From: a virus
Length of the DNA stretch: 42,008 nt
Virus record (IMG/VR): IMGVR_UViG_3300045051_000275
Coordinates: 1-42,008 of that record
Strand: one strand, 5' to 3'
Shown: positions 1 through 7,326 of the stretch, one piece after another
How positions within the stretch are numbered: the stretch's first letter is position 1
Layout: each line of letters begins with the position of its first letter
Notes under the pieces: generated by a model
Databases searched by the model: none
Seen by the model: the letters and a program-made list of their open reading frames with translations, nothing else
Told to the model about the DNA's origin: nothing
Program-made: the position numbers and the translations under genes

Positions 1-127
1 ATTCCGCGCACGAGTTCGCGCGTGCGTCCACGGGAACCGGACCCATCTCTTCCCGTATGGCACTCACGCAGCACCTCCAGCCCCGCGGCCCACCACCTCC
101 GTCTCCTCGGGCGGCGGGGGCGCGGGG
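1..127. repeat. Terminal direct repeat, left copy (circular contig overlap)
   Basis: These 127 bases are identical to the last 127 bases of the window. The exact length of 127, a common assembler k-mer size, and the fact that the gene chain runs unbroken across the junction (a GTGA stop/start overlap at 64-67) indicate a circular or circularly permuted genome cut open by the assembler rather than a biological terminal repeat. Confidence 0.9.
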
Positions 128-318
128 ACCTCGGCGCGAACCAAGGTCCCCGCGTCTGTCTCGGGGCGGGAAGTCGGGGCGGGATTCGCCGGGTGCGAGC
201 CGGCGGTGAGGGAGAGTTCCAGCGCCCGCAGCCGCTCCCGCGATCCCCTCACACGCGAGACCGGCGGCAGCGCCGGGCCGTCGGCGGGGAGTTCGAGGAG
301 CCAGTGCGGGACGGACAC
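64..318 (-). CDS. Hypothetical protein, second gene of the leftward early operon
   Basis: An 84-residue protein read from a GTG just after the stop of the leftward RHH gene; its own TGA overlaps the GTG start of the next gene (the HTH protein whose start lies at 67 on the circle) as GTGA. This tight coupling on both sides is the main reason to believe in it. The N-terminus (VSVPHWLLELP) looks like real protein; the rest is rich in Ala, Pro, Arg and Glu with no recognised domain. It could be a partner of the RHH regulator, but no toxin motif is visible. Function unknown. Confidence 0.5.
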   Translation of the reverse strand: MSVPHWLLELPADGPALPPVSRVRGSRERLRALELSLTAGSHPANPAPTSRPETDAGTLVRAEVPAPPPPEETEVVGRGAGGAA

Positions 319-319
319 G

Positions 320-487
320 TCACGCCGCCTTCTGCGCGCGGGCGTCGAGCGCCTCGCGGAGGAGAGCGTTGACGGTCGGGGAGAAGGATCGCGGCTTGCG
401 CGCGATCCGTCTGATTTCGGCGAACACGTCGGGGGCGAACCGGACCCCCTTCGCGGTGGACTTGGCGGTGCGCTTCGGTGCTCCCAT
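320..487 (-). CDS. Ribbon-helix-helix transcriptional regulator (leftward)
   Basis: A 55-residue protein beginning MGAPKRTAKS. A basic N-terminal arm leads into a beta strand (KGVRFAP) and two helices (DVFAEIRRIARK, SPTVNALLREALDAR), the layout of a CopG/Arc-type RHH domain that binds short palindromes as a dimer. I chose the ATG at 487 because a consensus-like promoter ends 7 bases upstream, implying a leaderless mRNA; no Shine-Dalgarno is seen. It faces another RHH gene starting near 547, and the helix motif (N-x-LL-x-x-ALDA) is shared, so the two look paralogous. Likely the first early gene and an autoregulator acting on the GTGCAC sites around it. Confidence 0.8.
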   Translation of the reverse strand: MGAPKRTAKSTAKGVRFAPDVFAEIRRIARKPRSFSPTVNALLREALDARAQKAA

Positions 488-494
488 GTGCACT

Positions 495-523
495 AACGTA
501 GCGCCCGAAAGTGCACTTGTCAA
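495..523 (-). promoter_or_regulatory. Leftward early promoter (leaderless)
   Basis: On the minus strand TTGACA (bases 523-518) is followed after 17 bases by TACGTT (500-495), a good sigma-70 type -35 and a moderate -10. The -10 ends 7 bases before the ATG of the leftward RHH gene, so transcription should start at or next to the start codon. One GTGCAC palindrome lies in the spacer and another between the -10 and the ATG, placing a repressor squarely on the promoter. Confidence 0.65.
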
Positions 524-546
524 GGGTTATGTCTCGGAGGTAGGTT
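517..546 (+). promoter_or_regulatory. Possible rightward promoter of the RHH/PAS transcript
   Basis: TTGTCA (517-522) is followed after 18 bases by TAGGTT (541-546), a fair -35 and a weak -10. Use of this pair would start the RNA beside the ATG at 553. A GGAGG at 536-540 would instead serve a longer mRNA with the GTG at 547 as start, so the exact promoter is uncertain. The -35 overlaps that of the leftward promoter, so the two would compete. Confidence 0.35.
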
Positions 547-804
547 GTGCACATGAGCGACCCCACGGAACTGCTACCGCCGAAGGGGATACGTCTACAG
601 CGCGGGCTGCTCGAACGGGCCGACGCCTGGGGCCGCGCCCACAACCGGCGACGCGGGAATGCGATCAACGAACTGCTGAAGATCGCTCTCGACGCGGAGG
701 AATCGGCGACCGCTGCTCGGCCAACCGCAACAAACCACCCTCCATCGGCCCCAGCGAATCCCCCGGCGCCGGGGCGGAAGCTTCAGGGGGGCCGGGCGAG
801 CTAG
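547..804 (+). CDS. Ribbon-helix-helix regulator with Pro-rich tail (rightward)
   Basis: An 85-residue protein. Start is either GTG 547 (GGAGG 6 bases upstream) or ATG 553. Residues 13-50 hold an RHH domain: a strand (KGIRLQ) and two helices ending AINELLKIALDAEES. The remainder is a flexible Ala/Pro/Thr tail (HPPSAPANPPAPG) that reads like an interdomain linker but stops at a TAG. The slippery-looking heptamer GGGGGGC lies 10 bases before that stop, and a -1 shift there would join the RHH domain to the PAS domain encoded next. Together with the divergent RHH gene it is the best candidate for the lysogeny control locus, since no CI-like repressor with a peptidase domain is present. Confidence 0.75.
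   Translation: MHMSDPTELLPPKGIRLQRGLLERADAWGRAHNRRRGNAINELLKIALDAEESATAARPTATNHPPSAPANPPAPGRKLQGGRAS
786..792 (+). other. Candidate -1 frameshift heptamer GGGGGGC
   Basis: Read in the RHH frame as G-GGG-GGC, this matches the X-XXY-YYZ pattern for tandem -1 slippage. It lies 9 bases before the TAG of the RHH frame, and the -1 frame runs directly into the PAS domain, which has no ATG, GTG or TTG between about 660 and 837. A one-base sequencing or assembly error in the G run would create the same picture. Confidence 0.4.
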
Positions 805-836
805 TCACCGTTTCAGAGAACGGCCGGATCACATGG

Positions 837-1157
837 GTGTCCGGCTACCTGCACGACAAGCTCGGGTGGGGCTGGGATCTGATCGGCAAGCCGACCAGCA
901 CGTTCGCGATCGAAGCCGAGCCGGACGTGTCCGACCTTGTCGCCGAGTCGCTCGACCGCACCGGCCACGCCGAGGCGACGTTCCCGCTGCGGTCGGTCTC
1001 CGGCGAGATCCACGTCGCTCGGATGCGGTTCTCGCGCCGCGAGTCGCAGTCCGGAGTCTGGCGGACGTTCGCCTACGTCTTGGAGCTGTTTCCCGACCGG
1101 CGGGAGAAGGAGAGGCCGATCGGAGGCCGTGCTATGAAGTCCGGAACGGATGACTAG
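837..1157 (+). CDS. PAS-domain protein, probably the C-terminal part of an RHH-PAS regulator
   Basis: The reading frame encodes a PAS-like sensor domain: a strand (VTVSENGRITWVSG), a helix with LGWGWDLIGKP, and a Glu-rich segment leading to a final strand (FAYVLELFP), matching the usual PAS order. PAS domains bind small ligands, haem or flavin, or mediate dimer contacts. The coordinate given starts at GTG 837, the first in-frame start, but that would remove the first PAS strand, which is encoded from about 801; no Shine-Dalgarno precedes it. The domain is therefore more likely made as an extension of the upstream RHH protein by frameshifting or because of a base error. The stop is followed at once by the next ATG. 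Confidence 0.6.
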   Translation: MSGYLHDKLGWGWDLIGKPTSTFAIEAEPDVSDLVAESLDRTGHAEATFPLRSVSGEIHVARMRFSRRESQSGVWRTFAYVLELFPDRREKERPIGGRAMKSGTDD

Positions 1158-1424
1158 ATGAAGCTCCCCCTCGGCCCCGCCATCGACCTCGCGCACCTGA
1201 TGCGGACCTGCCACGGCGAGTTCGTGCCGCTCCCCGACGGCGCGGACTACCGGGGGTGCCGGACGGAGCCGGGCGTCTGGGTGCTCGTCTACCGGCTGCC
1301 GGACGGCCAGCTCGAGGAGCGCACGGTGCCGCGATGGGAGAGCGAGGAGAACCGGGCGCAGGGGTTGAGGCAGCGGTTCCGGCTGGTCACCACGTCCCCG
1401 CCGTCCAGTCGCCCGGGGCGTTGA
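1158..1424 (+). CDS. Hypothetical protein, last gene of the rightward transcript
   Basis: An 88-residue protein whose ATG directly follows the TAG of the PAS frame, so probably co-translated with it. It contains a Trp/Val-rich beta core (GVWVLVYRLPDGQLEERTVP) and a basic C-terminal helix, with no family recognised. Its 3' end overlaps by 38 bases the 3' end of the leftward tail gene, so the two transcripts converge here without a clear terminator between them. Confidence 0.6.
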   Translation: MKLPLGPAIDLAHLMRTCHGEFVPLPDGADYRGCRTEPGVWVLVYRLPDGQLEERTVPRWESEENRAQGLRQRFRLVTTSPPSSRPGR

Positions 1425-1872
1425 TTAGGTCGCGGGCCTCGAGCGTCAGGTCCAGCTCGTAGCCCGTCCGCTGCTTGCCGCCGAGCGGCCGCGGCTCCCA
1501 CGCCGACGTCGGGAACATCCCCCGCCACACAGAGCACGTCGTCGAGAAGAGGTTGAACTGTAGGGCCGCGTAGTAGCCGGCCGCGAACGCTCCCGTGTAG
1601 TACTGGTACAGGAGCGCCATCCCGCTCGCCCCGTCCGCCGCCAGGAGTGGGAACGACAGGGAGACGCTCGGTCTGTAGCCGAGGAGCGTGAGCCGCGTCT
1701 GATAGGCCAGGTTGTGCCACGGCCCGAGCAGCTCCGGCGGGTACTTGCAGTCCGCCGTGCAGATGATCCCCTGCGTGAGCGCCGCCGGCTGGTACAGGGA
1801 GAGGGGCCCGGCTATCACCGCGCCCGAGCTGTTGACGAGCCTGAGCGCCGGGGTCTTCTGGTAGAACGCCAC
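1387..1872 (-). CDS. Probable tail protein, last gene of the late operon
   Basis: A 161-residue protein starting at GTG 1872 behind GGAGGAGA. It is rich in aromatic and small residues (LYQYYTGAFAAGYYAAL) with two Cys near the middle, suggesting a beta-rich virion component. No domain is recognised. Its place right after the tail-tip gene at the end of the structural unit suggests a tail tip or host-contact component; that role is inferred from position only. Confidence 0.65.
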   Translation of the reverse strand: MAFYQKTPALRLVNSSGAVIAGPLSLYQPAALTQGIICTADCKYPPELLGPWHNLAYQTRLTLLGYRPSVSLSFPLLAADGASGMALLYQYYTGAFAAGYYAALQFNLFSTTCSVWRGMFPTSAWEPRPLGGKQRTGYELDLTLEARDLINAPGDWTAGTW

Positions 1873-1880
1873 GTCTCCTC

Positions 1881-4328
1881 CTACAGCTCGAGGCCCTGCA
1901 CGCGCACCGTGCCGGCGACGGGTCTCGGGGTGGCTTCGATGATCTGGAACGTACGGACCGCGCCGTCGATCGACGCGTTGAACCAGCGGCCGATCTCGTA
2001 CCGCCGCTCGTCGAGCTCGTGCTCGAGGTCGACTGCCTTCAGCGCGCGCCCGAGGTAGGAAAGCAGGTTCTGCGCGAGCGCCGTCGCGAAGCTCTGCGTC
2101 GAGACGTAGCGGCTCGTCAGCTCGAGGCCCTGCTCAGTGTCCTTGAAGTTCTTGTCGCCGGCCTCGCCGACGATCGACTCGTCCTTCTCGTTCTTGACCG
2201 TGACGTAGCGGTAGGACTTGTACCAGATCGACGAGCGGCGCAGGCGCAGGCAGCCTCCGTCGTCGAGCCGCGTCGAGGTGCCGGTCGTCCCGGTGATGAC
2301 GCTGCGTGTCGACGTCGTGCCGCGGCTCTTGACCCACGACGTCAGGTCACGGTCGACGTAGGCGTACGCGTCGACGAGCGTCACGGCCTGCGCGAGCGCC
2401 TCGCCGCAGGACAGCCCCTCGACGTCGGCGTACGCGATCCAGCCCGAGGCGGACTTCGAGATCCACCAGAGCTGATTCCCGAAGATCGCGAGCATCGGGT
2501 ACGTCTGCCCCGGAGGGCCGTTGACGACCGTCATGTCCACGGCGCCGAGCGCGCCGGACGGCGGGAACAGCTCCGGCGGCGTGTAGCCCGAGCGGAGCGC
2601 GAGCGTGCTGCCGGTGAACGAGAGCAGCCGGACGCCGTTCTCCTTCGACGAGGCGAGCGCGTACCAGTAGCCGTCGCCCGCGTTGTAGCGCAGCGTGTAC
2701 GGCTGGAAGTCCGCCGGGATCGGGACCGTGTTCGATACCGCCAGCGCCCCGGCTCCGTCGTCCGTCAGGATGAACGCCGTCGGGATGTCGCTGCGGGTCG
2801 TGTCGCGGCGTGCGACGAGCAAGTAGTCGAGCTTGTGCTGGAAGAGGTTCCCGCGAATCGAGACGCCGCTCGGGCCGACGTTCCGCGTCACGGCTCCCGC
2901 CGTCGTCATCTGCGAGAGGTAGTACTGGCACGGGTCGACCGTGTCGTCCGGATCCGTGAAGATGATCCGCTTCGAGCCGAGCAGCTTGAAGACCTCGATC
3001 CCGCATGCGTACGGGATCTCGTCATGTAGCCGCGCCACGGTGACGCCGTTCCTCGTCCCGTACGGCCCGCCGATCGTCGTCCAGGTGTAGCCGTCCGACG
3101 AAGATTCTTTGTAGAGCCGCGTCTCCCAGTTGTAGGCCGCGGCCCGCCCGTCGAAATTGTCCACCTCGACCTCGAGCCGGTAGCGGTAGAACGTTGCGGG
3201 CGTGAAGGTGTCGTAGTAGTCGTACGCCCAGAACGTGTAGAGCGCGCCCGTCACGTTCGGCGGCAGCTCGGCGTCGCGGATCAGCCTCCGGCGGTAGCGA
3301 CGCCCGTACTGCTCCCACTTCCCCGAGCCGTACGGCCGCCAGTCCACCGGATAGAGCGCCGTGTCCGCGTGCTCGTAGAACGTCCAGTCCCCGGTCGGCG
3401 CGTTCTCCTGCTTGTAGACGCCGACGTTCGTGCCGAGGACCGGGAACTCCCCCGGCAGCGGCGAGCCGATGATGTCGTTCGTCACCGTCGAGACGCCGAG
3501 CGGCGCGATCCCTTCGAGCCCGACCATGCTCGGCGGCGTGGCGAACGGGGCCGACGCGCCCACGAGCGGGGCCGCGAGGTACGTCGAGGCCGTCGTCGCG
3601 TTCAGCCCGGCAGCTAGGAAGAGCCGGTCGACGAACGTCTTCAGAGAGAGATTCCGAGCGTACGGCGTGATCAGCGTGACGACGGACCCGGCCTCGTACG
3701 CCTGATTCAGCCCGGTCACGGTCAGCTCGAAGTAGAGGTGCGGGCTCGTCTCTGTCGTCGGCGCGACGCCCTGGACGACGAGCTCGTCCGTCTGCCCGCC
3801 GGGCGTCTGGACCGTCACCGTGTCCCCGGCGAGGATCTCGCAGAGCGAGGTCGCGCCGGCCGTGTTCGTGATGATCACGGTCCCGAGCGACTCGTTCCCG
3901 CCCGCCTCGTGGACGCGCCAGCCCGTGTTGACCGCGCGCTTCAGCGCGGCCGACGACTCGGCCGAGGTGCGGGCCAGCTTCCCCGCCATGCCGATCGCGT
4001 TGAACGAAGCCCACCTCTCGGCGTCGTCGAACTGGAGGGTGTTCGGCAGGATGAACCCGTAGAACAGCGTCACCCCGTCGCGCTTGATCCGGACGAGGTA
4101 GTCGGTCGATTCCGGAAGCATCGAGGAGAACAGCGAGAAGGTGAAGATGCCGCTGCCGTCCTGGTGCAGCTTGATCGTCACCTCGGGGGCGACGAACGCG
4201 TTGACCTCCGTGGGGTTCTCGATCGCCTCCGTGACCTCGATCGTCGAGTCGATCGACGCGGGCCCGGACACGTCGCGCCATCCGAGGCCCGGGATGTTCA
4301 GCTCGACGGTGACGTTCGGGATCGCCAC
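1881..4328 (-). CDS. Tail tip / baseplate hub protein
   Basis: An 815-residue protein from GTG 4328, with GAGGAGG overlapping the end of the tape measure gene. The N-terminus carries a beta-rich domain with KLHQDGSGIFTFSLFSSM and a segment LVRIKRDGVTLFYGFIL like those of distal tail and hub proteins of siphophages, where a target strand followed by a feature such as FYGFI is common. The middle is a long beta-rich Trp/Tyr region; the C-terminus (VDLEHELDERRYEIGRW) resembles baseplate-hub ends. The gene follows the tape measure, where distal tail and tail-associated proteins sit. It probably organises the tail tip; no peptidase motif is seen. Confidence 0.7.
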   Translation of the reverse strand: MAIPNVTVELNIPGLGWRDVSGPASIDSTIEVTEAIENPTEVNAFVAPEVTIKLHQDGSGIFTFSLFSSMLPESTDYLVRIKRDGVTLFYGFILPNTLQFDDAERWASFNAIGMAGKLARTSAESSAALKRAVNTGWRVHEAGGNESLGTVIITNTAGATSLCEILAGDTVTVQTPGGQTDELVVQGVAPTTETSPHLYFELTVTGLNQAYEAGSVVTLITPYARNLSLKTFVDRLFLAAGLNATTASTYLAAPLVGASAPFATPPSMVGLEGIAPLGVSTVTNDIIGSPLPGEFPVLGTNVGVYKQENAPTGDWTFYEHADTALYPVDWRPYGSGKWEQYGRRYRRRLIRDAELPPNVTGALYTFWAYDYYDTFTPATFYRYRLEVEVDNFDGRAAAYNWETRLYKESSSDGYTWTTIGGPYGTRNGVTVARLHDEIPYACGIEVFKLLGSKRIIFTDPDDTVDPCQYYLSQMTTAGAVTRNVGPSGVSIRGNLFQHKLDYLLVARRDTTRSDIPTAFILTDDGAGALAVSNTVPIPADFQPYTLRYNAGDGYWYALASSKENGVRLLSFTGSTLALRSGYTPPELFPPSGALGAVDMTVVNGPPGQTYPMLAIFGNQLWWISKSASGWIAYADVEGLSCGEALAQAVTLVDAYAYVDRDLTSWVKSRGTTSTRSVITGTTGTSTRLDDGGCLRLRRSSIWYKSYRYVTVKNEKDESIVGEAGDKNFKDTEQGLELTSRYVSTQSFATALAQNLLSYLGRALKAVDLEHELDERRYEIGRWFNASIDGAVRTFQIIEATPRPVAGTVRVQGLEL

Positions 4329-4329
4329 G

Positions 4330-6135
4330 CTACCTCCTCGCCGTGGCCCGCTGGCCTTCGACCTGCGTCCCGACGATCTGCAGCGTCCGGTACAGGCGTT
4401 TCGCCATCTGCTGGTCGTTCGGGTCGATCAGGCCGCCGTGCAGGTGGACGTTGTAGGTCCGGCTCTGGTCGTACGTGTTCGTGTTCGTCGTCGCGCCGGC
4501 GGCCATCCCGGACGCCCAGCCGGAGGAGACGCCCTTGGTGAACTCGCCGATCATGTCGGCCGCCCAGCGACGGCCGCCGAGGTACGCGGCGCGGTCGTTC
4601 GAGGGGTTGTCGAAGCCTCGGCCTTGCGAGGAATCGCCCTTCGGCTCCGTGCTGGAGATCTTCGCGACGTTCGCCATGCCGGCCGCGATGACCGCAGCGG
4701 CGAGGTAGTAGTTCGGGAGGACCTTGTTCGCCGCGAGGAGCGTCGAGATGATCGCCTCGGCGATCGCCAGCTCCTTCGACTCGCCGAACAGCGCCTGGCC
4801 GATGCCGATGAGCGAGAGCGCCATTTCGCCGGCCAGCTCTCGTTTCATCTTCGCGGCTTCCTTCGCGTCCCGGAGTTCGGCATCGCGCAGCTTGTTGTAG
4901 AGATTCGAGAGTCTCTCGGCCTCCCGAGCCATGTCGGCGACGGTGTCGGCGTCGAGCTTCTTCAGCTTCGCGTGCGCCGCAGCCTCGTCCTTCAGGAACT
5001 GCTCGATCCGCTTGCGCCGCGCCTCTTCTTCCTTCTTGTAAGCCTCGTTCGAAGGACCGATGGGCTTGTCGTAGACGGACCAGTCCTGGTCGCCCTTCGG
5101 CTTGTCGCCGGACCCGGCTCCCGTCCCCTTCGGCTTCGGCGCGGCGTAGCTCGTCATGCCTCCGCCCATCGCGACGTCCCAGGCCTTCTGCGCCCTGTCG
5201 ACGATGATGTCGAAGGCCTTCTCGAAGCCGGCGGACAGCTCCTCGAGCGTCTTCGCCGCGGTCTCCTTCGCTCCGGCGAAGTCACCCGAGAGCGCCTTCG
5301 AGACGACCTCCCCGAGGCCGCGGAAGCCGGCGACGATCGTCTTGATGGAGTTGCCGGCCAGCTCGAGGGCGAGGAACAGCGGCTGCAGCCCGAGGTTGGC
5401 GACCTTCAGAAGGATCCCGAGGAGCTCCCCGCCGCCTTCGATGAAGGAGTTCCGGACGTTGCCCCACTCCTCCTTCACCTTGTCGAGGCCGACCTTCATG
5501 CCGCCGGCCGCTGCGGCCGCGCCGTTGAACCTCTCGCGGAGCGCGTCAAGCCCCTTCGCCGCGTCGATCGACTTGTCGCCGGTGGTCTCGACCGAGATGC
5601 CGAGCTCGCGCAGCACGCGGGTATTGCCGACGGAGACCGACTGGACGATCCCGAGCGCCTTCCCGAGGTCGACGTTCGCCCCGCGCGCCACGTCCGCCGC
5701 GAGCGCCGCCTGGCCCATCGCCTCGTTCACGTCGCCCGTCGCTTGGTAGACCTTGACCATGTAGTTGTAGAGGGCGTCGTCGTCGAGCCCGCTGGCCTTC
5801 TGGATGTTCCCGGCCAGGTCCTTGAACTGCCGATCGACGTCCTCCGCGCTCTGCCCGAGCCGATCGGCCGCGGCGGAGAGTCGGAGGAACGCCTGCTCTG
5901 CGTTGGCGACCTCCTCGAAGCCTTCCTTCAGCTCGGAGAGGATGGCTGCCACGGCGACGAGCTCGCCGAGCGCGGACTTCAGCTCGTTCGCGGCGGACTT
6001 CGCCACGCTCATTCCTCTGCCGGCGCCTTCGGCCGAGGCCTTCGTCCTCTCGAACGCGGTCTCGGCAGCCTTCAGCGCGTCGCCGTCGAACTTCGATTTC
6101 AGCCAGAGTTCGAAGTCGACCTTCTCAGTTGCCAT
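4330..6135 (-). CDS. Tail tape measure protein
   Basis: A 601-residue protein of mostly long Ala/Lys/Glu-rich helices, typical of tape measure proteins that set tail length and are ejected during infection. Hydrophobic stretches near residues 430-450 (MALSLIGIGQALFG) and 465-490 could insert into the host membrane. A charged, Lys-rich coiled coil lies between them and the N-terminal half. The gene sits between the tail-assembly-chaperone-like gene and the tail tip gene. At roughly 0.15 nm per residue, the usual rule, the tail would be about 90 nm. The start ATG overlaps the upstream gene by 11 bases. Confidence 0.85.
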   Translation of the reverse strand: MATEKVDFELWLKSKFDGDALKAAETAFERTKASAEGAGRGMSVAKSAANELKSALGELVAVAAILSELKEGFEEVANAEQAFLRLSAAADRLGQSAEDVDRQFKDLAGNIQKASGLDDDALYNYMVKVYQATGDVNEAMGQAALAADVARGANVDLGKALGIVQSVSVGNTRVLRELGISVETTGDKSIDAAKGLDALRERFNGAAAAAGGMKVGLDKVKEEWGNVRNSFIEGGGELLGILLKVANLGLQPLFLALELAGNSIKTIVAGFRGLGEVVSKALSGDFAGAKETAAKTLEELSAGFEKAFDIIVDRAQKAWDVAMGGGMTSYAAPKPKGTGAGSGDKPKGDQDWSVYDKPIGPSNEAYKKEEEARRKRIEQFLKDEAAAHAKLKKLDADTVADMAREAERLSNLYNKLRDAELRDAKEAAKMKRELAGEMALSLIGIGQALFGESKELAIAEAIISTLLAANKVLPNYYLAAAVIAAGMANVAKISSTEPKGDSSQGRGFDNPSNDRAAYLGGRRWAADMIGEFTKGVSSGWASGMAAGATTNTNTYDQSRTYNVHLHGGLIDPNDQQMAKRLYRTLQIVGTQVEGQRATARR

Positions 6136-6748
6136 GGGGGGCCTCCTCGGTCATGTCGCGCCCAGAGGCCGCCTCCTCCGCTGCCTTCAGCTTCTCGAGG
6201 AGCCCCGACGCGTCCGGTGCGTAGCCGAATCCTTCTGGGATCCCGCCCTGCGGCACCTGCTCCTCGCCGCTCTCGCGCTCGCGCCGGAGGGTCTCCACGA
6301 GCAGGTGGAACCCCTCGAGGCGCATCTCGACGAGGTCGCCGATCCGGTGCCCCGAGGCGCGGGCGATCGCGAGGAGGCCGGCGGCCAGGGTGACGATCGT
6401 CGGCATTTCCTCGTCGGCGTCGGCCGGTTCGCCGAAGCGGATCGCGTCGCCGATGAACGCCCAGTCGTGCCCCCGAGTGAAGAGCATGAAGAGCTTCCCG
6501 ATCGTGGCCGCCGTCGCGCCGCCCTCCCACTCCGTGCGGGAGAGGCCCGGGATGACGACCTCCGCCCACGGGAACGCAGCGGCAACGTCACCCGTGGCCA
6601 TCGCTCGGATGAACTCGGAGGACGGCAGGGCAAGCAGCCGCTGGAACCGACCGAACGTGAGCGGCGGCACGGGGACCAGACGATCCCCGAGCCGCAACTC
6701 CCCGATCGGGTCCAGCGACCACGCGTCCGCTACGCAGGAGGTCTTCAC
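6125..6748 (-). CDS. Tail assembly chaperone-like protein
   Basis: A 207-residue protein that starts with GTG overlapping the stop of the major tail protein gene (GTGA). It begins with LDPIGELRLGDRLVPVPPLTF, the substrate-like strand seen in many proteins encoded between tail tube and tape measure, followed by helices. Position and length fit a gpG-type chaperone that coats the tape measure protein during tail assembly. No second overlapping frame with a clear slippery site was found, so the usual G/GT frameshift does not seem to be used here. Assignment rests on position and general character. Confidence 0.6.
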   Translation of the reverse strand: MKTSCVADAWSLDPIGELRLGDRLVPVPPLTFGRFQRLLALPSSEFIRAMATGDVAAAFPWAEVVIPGLSRTEWEGGATAATIGKLFMLFTRGHDWAFIGDAIRFGEPADADEEMPTIVTLAAGLLAIARASGHRIGDLVEMRLEGFHLLVETLRRERESGEEQVPQGGIPEGFGYAPDASGLLEKLKAAEEAASGRDMTEEAPHGN

Positions 6749-7314
6749 GCGTCGATGATCTTGCCGACCTTGTTGGCGGTGGTGACGGTCGGGTCGGTCA
6801 GCGCCTGGAGGGTGACCTGCACGCCGGCTTCCTTCGTCTTCTCGTTCTTGACCTCGCCGGCCGTCACGGTGAAGCACTTGTAGAGCTGCCAGATGCGCGA
6901 GGTCGCCGAGGACTGCGCCGGCGCCTTGCCCTTCCAGACGACCTGGAAGTAGAGCTGCGCCGTCTCCTCGCCGAGGCCCATGCTCCCGGAGTTGTCCGTC
7001 CGGTCGCCGGCCGTGAGCGTGTTGACGCTCATGTTCAGGGCCTTGTAGAAGTTCGCGAGCGTCATGTCCTGGAGGGTCACCTTGATCGTGCAGGCCTCCT
7101 TCGTCGGGAAGGCCGCAACCGCGCCGAGGAACTGGTCGCACTCGACGGGGTGCATGTCGCGCTTGTACTCGATCGCGATGCCGCCGGAAGTCGGCCCCAT
7201 GTGCCGCAGCGCGGCCGAGTCCGCGCCGGCTGCGGCGTACGTGCCGATGTAGAGGTCACCTGCGCCGCTGATGAAGAGCGTCGCGGGGTTGGGAGCGGTC
7301 GGGAAGTTGAGCAT
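6745..7314 (-). CDS. Major tail (tube) protein
   Basis: A 189-residue protein with a strong AAAGGAG ribosome site before its ATG. The layout (LFISGAGDLYIGTY, then GGIAIEYKRDMHPVECDQFLG and a beta-rich remainder ending in a conserved-looking LTDPTV) fits the tail tube proteins of siphophages, which form the hexameric rings of the tail. It is followed by the chaperone-like gene and preceded by the tail terminator-like gene, the standard order. It is among the few genes with its own strong Shine-Dalgarno, as expected for an abundant virion protein. Confidence 0.8.
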   Translation of the reverse strand: MLNFPTAPNPATLFISGAGDLYIGTYAAAGADSAALRHMGPTSGGIAIEYKRDMHPVECDQFLGAVAAFPTKEACTIKVTLQDMTLANFYKALNMSVNTLTAGDRTDNSGSMGLGEETAQLYFQVVWKGKAPAQSSATSRIWQLYKCFTVTAGEVKNEKTKEAGVQVTLQALTDPTVTTANKVGKIIDA

Positions 7315-7326
7315 CGTGCGTCTCCT

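Larger units (their letters stand above)
488..552. promoter_or_regulatory. Three GTGCAC palindromic operator candidates between divergent RHH genes
   Basis: The 6-base palindrome GTGCAC occurs at 488-493, 511-516 and 547-552. The first abuts the start codon of the leftward RHH gene, the second lies inside its promoter spacer, and the third overlaps the first possible start (GTG 547) of the rightward RHH gene. RHH proteins typically bind short palindromes as dimers or as cooperative dimer pairs. That these are operators for one or both RHH proteins is inference. Confidence 0.6.

Noticed and set aside
1-127. A biological direct terminal repeat as in T7-like phages
   Set aside because: Length equals a common assembler k-mer, and a gene start lies inside the repeat with overlaps on both sides, so a circular assembly is the simpler explanation.
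369-800. An upstream extension of the PAS frame starting at 369
   Set aside because: It would run antisense through the RHH gene and the control region, and its residues there look random; only the part after about 786 is protein-like.
4141-6393. A 750-codon plus-strand frame over tape measure and tail tip genes
   Set aside because: Antisense shadow; tape measure and neighbours on the other strand are well supported.
6099-6569. A G/GT-type frameshift extension of the tail chaperone-like gene
   Set aside because: The overlapping frame is Arg/Gly-rich and ends shortly after; no slippery heptamer with a protein-like extension was seen.
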